This document shows positions 16,548-25,480 of a stretch of DNA of 47,926 nt, piece after piece (position 1 is the stretch's first letter; each line of letters begins with the position of its first letter). The DNA is from Planctomycetota bacterium. GTDB taxonomy: Bacteria; Planctomycetota; J132. Location of the stretch: NCBI GenBank assembly GCA_003694635.1, contig RFKQ01000092.1:1-47926 (forward strand). The letters run 5' to 3'. The translations under genes were made by a program, and so were the position numbers. Under the pieces are notes generated by a model that was not told where the DNA came from, searched no databases, and was given only the letters and a program-made list of their open reading frames with translations.

Positions 16548-16600
16548 TTAGTTTCTTATCCTCAATCAAAATGCAAAAGTAAACGAAAGCGACTCTTTTC

Positions 16601-17467
16601 ATGTGGAGCGATTCTGTCCAAAAACTGATCTCCCTTGCCCTTCAAGAAGATGACGTAGAGCGCGATATCACCTCCTCCCTCCTCCTCCCTCCTCACGTCT
16701 GGGCAAAAGCCAAAGTGCAAGCCAAACAATCCGGTGTGCTTGCAGGAAATGCACTCCTCAAACCACTCTTCGAAAATACCAGCGTGGTGGGGCAACCCCA
16801 AGCAAACGACGGCGAAAATGTCCACCCTCACCAAATCGTCGCTACGCTGGAGGGAAAATTGTACGAAATTCTAAGCCGAGAAAGAGTCTTTTTGAATTTC
16901 CTTATGCGCCTCTCCGGCATAGCTACTCTCACCCAACAATTTGTCCAACAAGCCGCCCCTTTAGGCATAGAAATCCTCGACACCCGCAAAACCACCCCCG
17001 GACTACGGGAACTCGAAAAATACGCCGTACGCATGGGAGGAGGAAAAAACCAACGCCTTAACCTCTCCCACCAAATCCTGATCAAGGAAAACCATCTCGC
17101 CGCCTTTACCACCCCAAAGGAAGCCTTGAAACAACTCTACCAAAAATTAAAAAAAATGAACCAAAATATCTTTGTGCAAATCGAGGTGGAAAATCTTTTT
17201 GAGCTCCAAAATATTCTCCAGCACCCCCCACACCCCAATGCCGTCCTACTCGACAATATGACGCCCCCGCAAATCAGACAAGCCGTGGAAATCCGCAATC
17301 AATGCGCCAAAAATGTACTCCTAGAAGTCTCCGGCGGCATCCGCCTAGAAAATCTACACCACTACCTCATCCCCGGAATTAACCGCATCTCCATTGGCTC
17401 TCTCACCCACTCCGCAACCGCACTAGATTTCTCTCTGCAAGTGGAGGAAGTCCGTGCAAATGGCTAA
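16601..17467 (+). CDS. nadC: Nicotinate-nucleotide pyrophosphorylase (quinolinate phosphoribosyltransferase)
   Basis: Converts quinolinate and PRPP to nicotinate mononucleotide in NAD synthesis. The 288-residue length is normal. Diagnostic segments: ALQEDDVERDITSSLLLP at the N-terminus, SRERVFLNFLMRLSGIATLT, ILDTRKTTPGLRELEKYAVRMGGG in which the Arg/Lys residues bind substrate, NLSHQILIKENHL, IQIEVEN-type strand (IFVQIEVENLFE), AVLLDNMTP, LEVSGGIRLEN and ISIGSLTHS. It starts an apparent plus-strand operon; the next ATG overlaps its stop. A downstream cinA gene also acts in pyridine-nucleotide metabolism, which supports a functional grouping. nadA and nadB are not in the window. Confidence 0.97.
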   Translation: MWSDSVQKLISLALQEDDVERDITSSLLLPPHVWAKAKVQAKQSGVLAGNALLKPLFENTSVVGQPQANDGENVHPHQIVATLEGKLYEILSRERVFLNFLMRLSGIATLTQQFVQQAAPLGIEILDTRKTTPGLRELEKYAVRMGGGKNQRLNLSHQILIKENHLAAFTTPKEALKQLYQKLKKMNQNIFVQIEVENLFELQNILQHPPHPNAVLLDNMTPPQIRQAVEIRNQCAKNVLLEVSGGIRLENLHHYLIPGINRISIGSLTHSATALDFSLQVEEVRANG

Positions 17468-18650
17468 ATTCTCACTGCGAAATAAACTCCTCAAAGCTAT
17501 GCGCAACTACCTCAAAGAACGTGGAGCCACCCAATTCCAAATCCAATGGCAAACAGAAAAAAACAACGAACCAAAAGAACTCCCCCATCTTCAATGCTCT
17601 TTTGGCCGTAGCCAAATCTATCTAGAAGTGGTGCCCACAAAAGAAGAAATGGTCCACAACCAACCAAGATGGAAGCAAATCTATCACAACCAAAAAGAGA
17701 AATGGGGGATTTTCCTTACCTATAAAAAATTTGGACAAGAGAGTGGAAAAACAATACTCGAACACGCCCTTAAAAACGCCCTAGGAAAATTTTCAAAAAT
17801 CCAAATCTTTACCTACCACCGGGGCAAAATTAGTGGCGATTTTTCACCTATCTATCAGGAGTACGCTATGAATCAACTCGGAAAGCTCCGATTTCAAACC
17901 ACCACCCTGGGCAAAATTCGCGTCGATGGAGGCGTAATGTTCGGAGTGGTCCCCTTCACCCTCTGGAGCAAAAAGGTGAAAGTGGATGAAAACCATACCG
18001 TACTGCTCGGCCTAAACCCCCTGGTTGTGCAAGAGGGAAATACCATCACCCTCGCCGATACTCCCGGGCCTGCACAAAAAATCTTAGATTTTTTGCAAAG
18101 CCTAGAACTTACCCCCGCCGATGTCCATTACGTCTTCCTTAGCCACCTCCACTGGGACCACACCTACGGAATCCTGAACGAAAGAGGGAAAATCCTCTTC
18201 CCGCACGCCAAAATCTTTCTGCAAAAGAAAGAGTGGGAATTCGCCAATAATCCACCTCCGCGATGCCAAAATGACTTTGATAAGGACGTCTTAAATGCCC
18301 TCCAAAACTCCCCCCAACTCGAGCTCCTAGACGGCTCCACCACCCTCGAGGGATCCCTAAAAGCTACCCTCACCGGCGGACATACCCCCGGCCACCAAAT
18401 CGCCCAGTGGCAAGACCAAGCCAACCTAATCTTTGCCGCCGACCTTATCCCTACCACCGCCCACCTCCGACTGCCCTATATCTCCAGCTTGGATATAGAA
18501 CCCAAAACAAGCTACGATGCCAAAAAACAATTGCTAGAAAATATCTCCCCCCAAGACGTCATCGCCTTTTTCCACGACGTCCATATCCCCTTAGCTTCCA
18601 TAGAAAAAGAAAGTGGAGCGATTCAACCATTCCCCACTTCCCCAAAATAA
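17460..18650 (+). CDS. Metallo-beta-lactamase-fold hydrolase with an extra N-terminal domain
   Basis: A 396-residue protein. The C-terminal ~240 residues are a metallo-beta-lactamase fold with the zinc motif SHLHWDH (near residue 227), the second metal histidine in TGGHTPGHQ, the bridging Asp in IFAADLIP, and a final His in FFHDVHIP, so a two-metal site looks complete. The family covers lactonases, glyoxalases and nucleases; the TPGH pattern suggests a small ester or lactone substrate, but I cannot name it. The N-terminal ~150 residues are unusual: basic, with GRSQIYLEVVPTKEE and KWGIFLTYKK, and do not match any fusion partner that I know. The ATG overlaps the nadC stop by 8 bases, with GGAGGAAG 9 bases upstream. 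Confidence 0.8.
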   Translation: MAKFSLRNKLLKAMRNYLKERGATQFQIQWQTEKNNEPKELPHLQCSFGRSQIYLEVVPTKEEMVHNQPRWKQIYHNQKEKWGIFLTYKKFGQESGKTILEHALKNALGKFSKIQIFTYHRGKISGDFSPIYQEYAMNQLGKLRFQTTTLGKIRVDGGVMFGVVPFTLWSKKVKVDENHTVLLGLNPLVVQEGNTITLADTPGPAQKILDFLQSLELTPADVHYVFLSHLHWDHTYGILNERGKILFPHAKIFLQKKEWEFANNPPPRCQNDFDKDVLNALQNSPQLELLDGSTTLEGSLKATLTGGHTPGHQIAQWQDQANLIFAADLIPTTAHLRLPYISSLDIEPKTSYDAKKQLLENISPQDVIAFFHDVHIPLASIEKESGAIQPFPTSPK

Positions 18651-18659
18651 GGAGAACAC

Positions 18660-19898
18660 ATGCTAGCGGAAATTATCTCCACAGGCGCAGAACTCCTCAC
18701 CGGTGCCACCCTAGATACCAACGCCCATTACCTCGCCAAAGAACTCCAGCCCCTAGGCATCCAAGTCCAACGCATCACCACCATAGGCGATGAAGAAGAA
18801 GTCCTGAGAAAAGCTTTTCAAGAAGCTAGTCAACGCTCCAAGCTCTGCCTAGTCACGGGCGGACTTGGCCCCACAGACGACGATCGAAGCGCCCAAGCCG
18901 CCGCTCAAGCCGCCGGCACAGAACTGGAACCCAATCCCACAGCTCGTAAATACATGGAGGAATTCTTCCGCACCCTCTCGCGTCCACTCACCTCCACAGA
19001 TGCCAAACAAGCCCTCCTACCAAAAGGCGCAGAAGCTATCCCTAACCCCAAAGGCACAGCGGTAGGCTTCTCCCTCCAAATCCATCAATGCCACTTCTAC
19101 TTTATGCCCGGCGTCCCTCAAGAAATGAAGGCCATGTTCGAAAAATATGTCCTGCCCAAAATAAAAAACACCCTACAAACTCCCCACCATGGCCTTCAAA
19201 CCCTCACCCTCTTCGGCTGCCGTGAAGCAGAAGCCGCTGAAATCCTCAACGACTTCCCCCAACTCTTCCCCCAAATCCAACTCGGCTACCGAGTCCACTT
19301 CCCCCAAATCCAACTCAGGCTCTACTACCCCCCCAAAGCCAATTTACAAAATGCACTCGATTGGCTCAAACAAAAAGTAGGAAAGTGGATCGTCTCTTGG
19401 CAAGGACGCTTCCTAGAAGAAGAAGTCCCCCATCTACTCCAAAAATTGGGGCTGAAAATAGCCGTGGCGGAAAGCTGTACCGGCGGACTTGTCTCTGATC
19501 TTCTGACCAATTTTCCGGGAAGCTCCCAATTTTTCTTGGGCTCGGTGGTCGCCTACTCCAACTCCCTCAAACAACACCTCCTCAACGTCTGCCCACAAAC
19601 CCTTCAAAAATACGGAGCCGTCTCCCAAGAAGTAGCTACCCAAATGGCCAAAGGCATCCAAAAACATAGCCAAGCCGACCTAGGCCTCGCCACAACCGGT
19701 ATCGCCGGACCTAGCGGCGGCAGTGAACAAAAACCAGTAGGAACCATTTGCATCGCCATCGCCTACCAAAACCTTAGCCATAGCTGGCGCTTCTGTGTGG
19801 ATTTTCGCGAAAGAGAAAAAAATAAACTCTTCTTCGCCACAATGGCACTAGAGTCCCTGAGGCGCCATATCTGCAAAAAATATAACCTCAAAACCTAA
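18660..19898 (+). CDS. cinA: CinA-like nicotinamide-nucleotide amidase
   Basis: Two-domain CinA of 412 residues. The N-terminal MoaB/COG1058-like domain shows EIISTGAELLTG, LVTGGLGPTDDD, and FYFMPGVPQEMKAMFE. The C-terminal PncC domain (from about residue 255) shows AVAESCTGGLVSDLLTNFPGSS with the catalytic Ser, GSVVAYSNSLKQ, YGAVSQEVATQMAKG, and ATTGIAGPSGGS, followed by KPVGTICIAIA. PncC deamidates NMN to nicotinate mononucleotide and the N-terminal domain is linked to ADP-ribose pyrophosphatase activity, thus pyridine-nucleotide recycling. It lies 9 bases after the metallohydrolase gene and 14 before the voltage-sensor gene, in the nadC operon. Confidence 0.96.
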   Translation: MLAEIISTGAELLTGATLDTNAHYLAKELQPLGIQVQRITTIGDEEEVLRKAFQEASQRSKLCLVTGGLGPTDDDRSAQAAAQAAGTELEPNPTARKYMEEFFRTLSRPLTSTDAKQALLPKGAEAIPNPKGTAVGFSLQIHQCHFYFMPGVPQEMKAMFEKYVLPKIKNTLQTPHHGLQTLTLFGCREAEAAEILNDFPQLFPQIQLGYRVHFPQIQLRLYYPPKANLQNALDWLKQKVGKWIVSWQGRFLEEEVPHLLQKLGLKIAVAESCTGGLVSDLLTNFPGSSQFFLGSVVAYSNSLKQHLLNVCPQTLQKYGAVSQEVATQMAKGIQKHSQADLGLATTGIAGPSGGSEQKPVGTICIAIAYQNLSHSWRFCVDFREREKNKLFFATMALESLRRHICKKYNLKT

Positions 19899-19912
19899 AG
19901 GACAACAGATCC

Positions 19913-22900
19913 ATGAGGGATACACGTTCCTATAGCCTAAAAGAAGTCCAACAAAAACTCCAACAACTTAAAGAAGAACTTGGAAAAATGGACCAACTAG
20001 ACCTAGCGCAGTGCTGGGAACGACTCCAACTGGCTATGTCCCTCGAAGCAGCGGCCCGCTACCAACAGGCAAATGAACTCCATCAAGAAGCCATTAGCCT
20101 AAGAACCCAAATCCGCCTAATCGTGGAAAGACAAGCGGAAAACGCAGATCCAGCCCTGGTCGACGAATTCTTAAACGAACGCCACGAAACCCTATTGCTC
20201 GAAATTCAAGAACAATCCGACGATATCCAAACGCAAATCAAAAACCTCTACCGAATACGCGATGAAATCCTATGGCTCATTCGACTATCCGAAAAACGTC
20301 AAGGTATCGTGCCCGAAAACCCTTTAACCTACATCGAAGAAGAATTGGAACGACTGGATGAGCAAATACGACAGCTGGAAAAACAACAATGGGACACCAA
20401 AACCGTAAAACTGGATAAAATTCACTGCGAAGAAGAACTTTTAACTGCACAAATAGAAGACCTAACCCGTATCGTGGAACAAAATCAAAATTACTCTCCC
20501 CAAGAATGGTTCCTAGTCTTCCAACGCTCCCACCACCTCCAGCGAAGCGCCAAATGGGCCCTAACAATGAATTGCCAACAAGAAAGATCCGCACAGAAAC
20601 TAAAAAATGCCTGCCAACTCCTAGAACAAAAACAAACTAAACTCCTAGAATACCTCCACCCCCAAAAAGAAGAATTTAAATCCCAATGCCTTGAGCTTTT
20701 CCTAGAATATGCCAATGGACTCAAAGTAAAAGTGGAAGAAATACCCCTACAAAAAGCCGTGGCAACCCTCCACTATTTCCAAAAAGAAATCCAAGAAGCC
20801 TACCACTTCCTCCCTCAAGATGAAAAAACAAAAGCTAAAAAATTAAAAAAACTAGAAAAATACGCCCGCACCGAAGCAATGGAAAAAGCTCTACAACATC
20901 GCCTAGAAAATATCTTTGGATACCGCTTCGTCAGCTTCTTTGAAAACCTTATCCTCTTCCTCATCCTAGCTGTCATCGCCCTCATGGTGGTGGAGGAAAC
21001 CGTGGACCTAACCCTCTCCCAACGCCTAACTCTAATGTGGACCGACGTGGGAATTTGCGCCATATTCCTCCTAGAATTTTTTACCAAACTTTTTTTGTCT
21101 AATAATAAATTCTTGTATTTTAAAAACCACTTTCTCTTTGACTTTCTGCCCTCCATCCCCTTCAGCCTCCTAACTTTGGCTGAAGCAGATGTCCTTCGAG
21201 CCGGCCGACTAGCCCGATTGGGCAGACTAACCCGAATGTTGCGCTACATACGCGTGGCACGCCCGTTTGTCCGATTATTTCGCCTCTTCCTGCTACTGGT
21301 GAGAATCCTAGACCGAGCTGTCAAACAATACTCCTCTCTTCTAAATAAAGAAATTGTCATCTTTAGCCAAAAACCCTTCCAACCTAAAGAAACAAAAAAC
21401 ACCCTCGAAAAACTCTTTCAACTCCAACAAACCACCAGTCGCCGCATCTGGCTAGCTCTACAAATTATCCCAGAAAAAGAAAAACTGGAAATTCTACAAT
21501 GGAGAATCCTCCGCCTACACCTCCTATTGGATAAAACCTCCCTTGGAGAAGGCAAATACCGTACCTTCCTAGACGATAAAATCACCAAAAATCAAGCAAT
21601 CCAAGAGGTCTCCTTAGAAAGCATTATCTACGAAATGACCCACATGGATGCCAATAAAGTACAAGAAATTCTGGGAAGACATGCCTGCCTAACCGCAGCT
21701 CGCTACCTAAAACTATTCAACGTTCCCATTGTCCGTAAACTCCCCCTAATTCGCAAAATCTGCCAAAATATGGAAAAACTAAATTCCTTCGAAATCACCG
21801 CCCAAACTGGAAGAGAAATCGGGCTGGCCCTGCAAAAAATCCTCGAAGCCATCTACTACCTAGCCGACTTTCACGGTATTGTAACCGCGCCTCAACTTTT
21901 AGATCGAGTAGGCAAAAGCTTCGTAAAAGCAACACAACGCCCAGCAATACGCCTAATCATTTTGGGAACCATCTTCTTCCTCCTACAAGGACTCGCCCAC
22001 CTAATCAAAATTCCCGCCCTTATCCACGCCACCAGCTTCCTAAGCCAAACCCTAGGTACTCCCATCATTATCCTAGGAATCCTCTGCGCCGTCCCCCTCG
22101 CCCTAGGCTACTGGTTTCTGGCAATCGCCGGGCAAGCCTCCTTCTTCTATGACCGCGTCGCAGAAGCCCAATACATCAACCTGCTAAAAGAACTCAAAAT
22201 AAAAAATTCTCAACGAGACCTAAATGTACTCTACAAAAGAGTCCTCCAAGGTGAAGAACTAGAACGAGATACCCTCTATAACAAAAATGATTTCTTCCAA
22301 CTAGTGGCCGAAAGCGCCAATATCCACACAAATAAAAAAAAATCTCATCACATATTCTGGGAAGAAGCCCAACGAATCACCCTCCTCTACCGAGATTACC
22401 TCGACGGTGCTACCCTCCATCACTCCGACGTGAAAACCTGTGAGCAACTCCTAGGAAACCTAACCATCGATGGAATCAAACGGTTTAAACTCAAATACAG
22501 TAAAAAAGAATTAAAACAACTGGAAAACCTAGATCTAAAAGAAAGTAAAAGAATTTTTGGCCCTTATATCTGGTTCCACTTTATCACCCACTCCCTCGCC
22601 CAACGCTCCGCAAGACTCCTAGTAGAATACAATCAAAACTGCTTCCCCCTCAGCGACCTCCCTCACCTAAGTCCCGAAGAAAAAACATCCATGCAAGCCT
22701 GGCTCGAAAGAAAAAAAAATCCTCAACCCCACCCCCCTACAACCAAAGAAATAAAACAAATTTCCAACCTCTACCGCACCACAGAATTCAATGCACTCTA
22801 CTTCCTAAGCAAAGATCCACAACGAGAAAAATATATCCAACAACAATTTGGACAAGATATCTATCACCTCCTCTGCCAAGATAGAAAAGCCATGTTCCGC

Positions 22901-23911
22901 GATATCTTCGGCTCCTATCCCCTCCATCATCTCCCCAAAAAATGGCGCGTCCTCAACCCCTTTCAACTGTACTCAGACTACTGCTCCCAGGGAAAAATTT
23001 TTCTCCTCCCCGTCTACTTTCTCTACCTCGGAAGCATTGCTCTAAAGTTGGCCATAAAAAAATTATTGCAAGCCATCCGGGATATTCTCCACCCCAACCT
23101 CACTCCCTTACACTTTGAAAAACTCCACAGCGGCTTCCATGTAGCCGTCAGAAAAATCAACCGAATGCGCAAACCTATCTACATGGAAATCCTAAAAATG
23201 CGAGCCCTCTTCGATCACGAATACCTCGCCATCCCTACCCCTACCTACCCCCTTCCGTTCGAAGAAAATATTGAAGATGATTTAAACTTCATCAGCGCCA
23301 CATTTGAAGAGCGACAATTCTTTGAACAACTCATCCAACAACGTGAAAAATCTATCCAACAACTCAAAACCTTTTTGGAAGAAGAAAAACTTCTCAACAA
23401 AGACCTAGAAAACTTCTTGCTCAACCTACCTAACGGAAGACAACTCGTTTCAAATAAATATCGCATCCTGCGAAATTTAACCATCGCCTACCTTATCAAT
23501 TCCAACCAACTCGCCACCCACTGCCACGAATACCTCACCGTCAAACACTTCTTCCTAGACTCCCTCCACAAACAAAACTCCCTAAAACCCACCCCTCCCC
23601 TCTTCGCCAGCCACAGAAAAAAACAACTCTTCGAAAATATCACCAACTGCCTATCCATCACCTTCCCCAAACAAACCCAAAAATACCAAACAATGCGAGC
23701 CTTCCTAAAAAACAAACAAATTCAACATGCCGCCCAAAATGTCCTAAAATTTAACGGCCTAAAAGGAATCCTAGAAACCATCCGACAAATTTGCCAACAC
23801 TGGCACATCTGGAACGAAGAACTCCTTACCCTGCGAACCCTCCAAACCCTCTCCGTAATGGATATCCAAAACTATAGAGAAATCGTTCACCAAATGGGGG
23901 AATATCCATAA
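19913..23911 (+). CDS. Giant membrane protein with a voltage-sensor domain
   Basis: 1332 residues; I do not recognise the family as a whole. Residues 1-335 are charged, Gln/Glu/Lys-rich coiled coil. Residues about 342-460 form a four-helix voltage-sensor: S1 (ENLILFLILAVIALMVV), S2 with acidic and basic residues (FLLEFFTKLF), S3 (NHFLFDFLPSIPF), and S4 at about 425-460, in which Arg recurs at every third position eight times (starting RAGRLARLGRLTRMLR). No S5-pore-S6 follows. Instead there are ~200 soluble residues, two more hydrophobic helices (about 678-700 and 714-740), another long soluble region, a further hydrophobic helix (about 1026-1050) and a helical C-terminus. It is the last gene after nadC and cinA. 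A voltage- or membrane-state-responsive protein is an inference. Confidence 0.65.
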   Translation: MRDTRSYSLKEVQQKLQQLKEELGKMDQLDLAQCWERLQLAMSLEAAARYQQANELHQEAISLRTQIRLIVERQAENADPALVDEFLNERHETLLLEIQEQSDDIQTQIKNLYRIRDEILWLIRLSEKRQGIVPENPLTYIEEELERLDEQIRQLEKQQWDTKTVKLDKIHCEEELLTAQIEDLTRIVEQNQNYSPQEWFLVFQRSHHLQRSAKWALTMNCQQERSAQKLKNACQLLEQKQTKLLEYLHPQKEEFKSQCLELFLEYANGLKVKVEEIPLQKAVATLHYFQKEIQEAYHFLPQDEKTKAKKLKKLEKYARTEAMEKALQHRLENIFGYRFVSFFENLILFLILAVIALMVVEETVDLTLSQRLTLMWTDVGICAIFLLEFFTKLFLSNNKFLYFKNHFLFDFLPSIPFSLLTLAEADVLRAGRLARLGRLTRMLRYIRVARPFVRLFRLFLLLVRILDRAVKQYSSLLNKEIVIFSQKPFQPKETKNTLEKLFQLQQTTSRRIWLALQIIPEKEKLEILQWRILRLHLLLDKTSLGEGKYRTFLDDKITKNQAIQEVSLESIIYEMTHMDANKVQEILGRHACLTAARYLKLFNVPIVRKLPLIRKICQNMEKLNSFEITAQTGREIGLALQKILEAIYYLADFHGIVTAPQLLDRVGKSFVKATQRPAIRLIILGTIFFLLQGLAHLIKIPALIHATSFLSQTLGTPIIILGILCAVPLALGYWFLAIAGQASFFYDRVAEAQYINLLKELKIKNSQRDLNVLYKRVLQGEELERDTLYNKNDFFQLVAESANIHTNKKKSHHIFWEEAQRITLLYRDYLDGATLHHSDVKTCEQLLGNLTIDGIKRFKLKYSKKELKQLENLDLKESKRIFGPYIWFHFITHSLAQRSARLLVEYNQNCFPLSDLPHLSPEEKTSMQAWLERKKNPQPHPPTTKEIKQISNLYRTTEFNALYFLSKDPQREKYIQQQFGQDIYHLLCQDRKAMFRDIFGSYPLHHLPKKWRVLNPFQLYSDYCSQGKIFLLPVYFLYLGSIALKLAIKKLLQAIRDILHPNLTPLHFEKLHSGFHVAVRKINRMRKPIYMEILKMRALFDHEYLAIPTPTYPLPFEENIEDDLNFISATFEERQFFEQLIQQREKSIQQLKTFLEEEKLLNKDLENFLLNLPNGRQLVSNKYRILRNLTIAYLINSNQLATHCHEYLTVKHFFLDSLHKQNSLKPTPPLFASHRKKQLFENITNCLSITFPKQTQKYQTMRAFLKNKQIQHAAQNVLKFNGLKGILETIRQICQHWHIWNEELLTLRTLQTLSVMDIQNYREIVHQMGEYP

Positions 23912-23981
23912 CCTTCCCATGGTAAGGGAAACCCTTTTCATACTTTCCCCTAAAAACCCCTTTTCCAAAACTTCCCTTCCT

Positions 23982-24007
23982 CGGAACCTTTTTGAAAAAA
24001 GGTTCCG
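23982..24007. repeat. Palindromic repeat copy A, possible bidirectional terminator
   Basis: A near-perfect palindrome: CGGAACCTTTTT, two bases, then AAAAAGGTTCCG. It lies in the 123-base gap between the convergent voltage-sensor and PLP-enzyme genes, where a two-way terminator would be expected; arms with T-runs suit that. A second copy with matching flanks (ACNTCCAAAAACTT) occurs at 34465. A weaker inverted repeat (TTCCC ... GGGAA) lies just after the upstream gene's stop. Confidence 0.7.
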
Positions 24008-24034
24008 AACTTCCAAAAACTTCTCCCAAAAACT

Positions 24035-25459
24035 TTACAAAGAGTAAAGCTCATTGGAAAAATAGCGCAAAAAAGCCTCCACCAACTCAGGCGATGAGGA
24101 ATTGAGCATCTGATGAATACCTGCCATCCGCGAAGGAAGCCTCCCCTCCCTAATCCCCACCATCTCCAAAAAAGCCCCCATACTCACCTCGTCCAAATCC
24201 TCCACCTTCAGCTCACCTAAATCCACCTCCTCGGGAGGTGGCAATCTCCGAGCACTCTCCACACTTTCCTCCAAATCCTCTAAAAATGGATCCACCAAGG
24301 AAAAATGAGCCGCAGTAATACTAAGGTGAAAATTCTCCTTTCCCCCTCCCCTCGCAAACTGCGGCTGTATATACCAACCCCTTGCACGCATCTCATCAAT
24401 AATATGGAAAACATTCACCTCATCAGACGCCACAGCTAAAAGACTCATCTCCGGCTCCCCCAAAATATACAACCCCCCTATCCTCTCAATCCCCTGAGAA
24501 ATCTTTTCGGTGGCTACCAACGTCTTTCTGGATAACTCCAAATAACCCTCCTCACCAAGATAATTTAATAGCGCCCAACACGAGGCCAATGGACCACCCG
24601 ATTTGGAACTCTGAACAGTCGGATTTACCATCGCATAACCGGTCCAATGGGAACAAGTGAAAATCTGATATTTGCGCAACCCCTTGTCTCGATAAAGAAC
24701 CACTGAAGCCCCTTTGGCAGCATAAGCATACTTGTGAAAATCCATCGAAATCGAACTAACTCCCTCTACAGAAAAATCAAACGAAGGAATATCCCGCCCC
24801 AACTTGCGCCAAAAAGGAAGCAAAAAACCCCCAATACAAGCATCCACATGAAAGTAAATATTGTTTTCCAATGCCAATTGACCAATTTCCTCAATGGGAT
24901 CGATCACCCCGTGAGAATACGACGGCGCTGACGCTACCAATAAAAACGTAGATTCTGTGATAGCATCCTTCATGGCCTCCACATCCGCTTTAAACGTCCG
25001 CGGATCTACCGGCACAACGATCGCTTCCACATCCAAGTAGTGAGCCGCTTTGTGAAACGCCGCATGCGCAGTAACAGGTAAAATCATCTGAATCTGCGTC
25101 AGATGCGGATTTTCCTCTCGAAACTTGTCCCTAGCCGCCTTTACCGCCAAAAAAATACTCTCCGTCCCACCACTGGTGAAATTCCCTACCACCTCCCCAT
25201 CCCCTTGCAAATGAGAAGCCGCAATGGCCACCACCTCCCTCTCCATCTCAAGCAGACTGGGAAAAACCGTTGGATCCAACGCATTCTCTGTCAAAAAAGA
25301 AGTATACGCCTGCCGAATTACCTCCCGCACCTCCTCGTCCACATCAAAAATATACCCAAAAATCCTTCCCTCCCGCCAAGGATGATCGTTTTGACGATAG
25401 CGCTGCATCCTCTCAAAAAGAGAATCCCGATCCAATCCTTTCAAAGGTAGCCTCACCAT
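24035..25459 (-). CDS. PLP-dependent lyase resembling sphingosine-1-phosphate lyase / group II decarboxylase
   Basis: A 474-residue fold-type I PLP enzyme. Residues about 90-110 show FTSGGTESIFLAVKAARDK; the cofactor-binding Asp is in IYFHVDACIGGFLLPF; the PLP lysine is in SMDFHKYAYAAKGASVVLY (K near 239), followed by YQIFTCSHWTGYAMVNPT and SGGPLASCWALLNYLGEEGY. This pattern (HKY-x-x-x-x-KG-x-S-V-V-L-Y and W-x-G-x-x-x-x-P-T) is that of sphingosine-1-phosphate lyase rather than glutamate decarboxylase. Bacterial homologues exist, but the substrate is unsure. No membrane anchor is visible, unlike the eukaryotic enzyme. A strong AAGGAGGAGG precedes the ATG. It is the last gene of the cdaA-to-glnS run, 21 bases after glnS. 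Confidence 0.82.
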   Translation of the reverse strand: MVRLPLKGLDRDSLFERMQRYRQNDHPWREGRIFGYIFDVDEEVREVIRQAYTSFLTENALDPTVFPSLLEMEREVVAIAASHLQGDGEVVGNFTSGGTESIFLAVKAARDKFREENPHLTQIQMILPVTAHAAFHKAAHYLDVEAIVVPVDPRTFKADVEAMKDAITESTFLLVASAPSYSHGVIDPIEEIGQLALENNIYFHVDACIGGFLLPFWRKLGRDIPSFDFSVEGVSSISMDFHKYAYAAKGASVVLYRDKGLRKYQIFTCSHWTGYAMVNPTVQSSKSGGPLASCWALLNYLGEEGYLELSRKTLVATEKISQGIERIGGLYILGEPEMSLLAVASDEVNVFHIIDEMRARGWYIQPQFARGGGKENFHLSITAAHFSLVDPFLEDLEESVESARRLPPPEEVDLGELKVEDLDEVSMGAFLEMVGIREGRLPSRMAGIHQMLNSSSPELVEAFLRYFSNELYSL

Positions 25460-25480
25460 CTGTCCTCCTCCTTAAAAATC

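Noticed and set aside
21950-22135. Potassium-channel-like pore in the second pair of membrane helices of the voltage-sensor protein
   Set aside because: Two hydrophobic helices with an intervening loop are present, but there is no TVGYG-like filter; SQTLGTP is not convincing.
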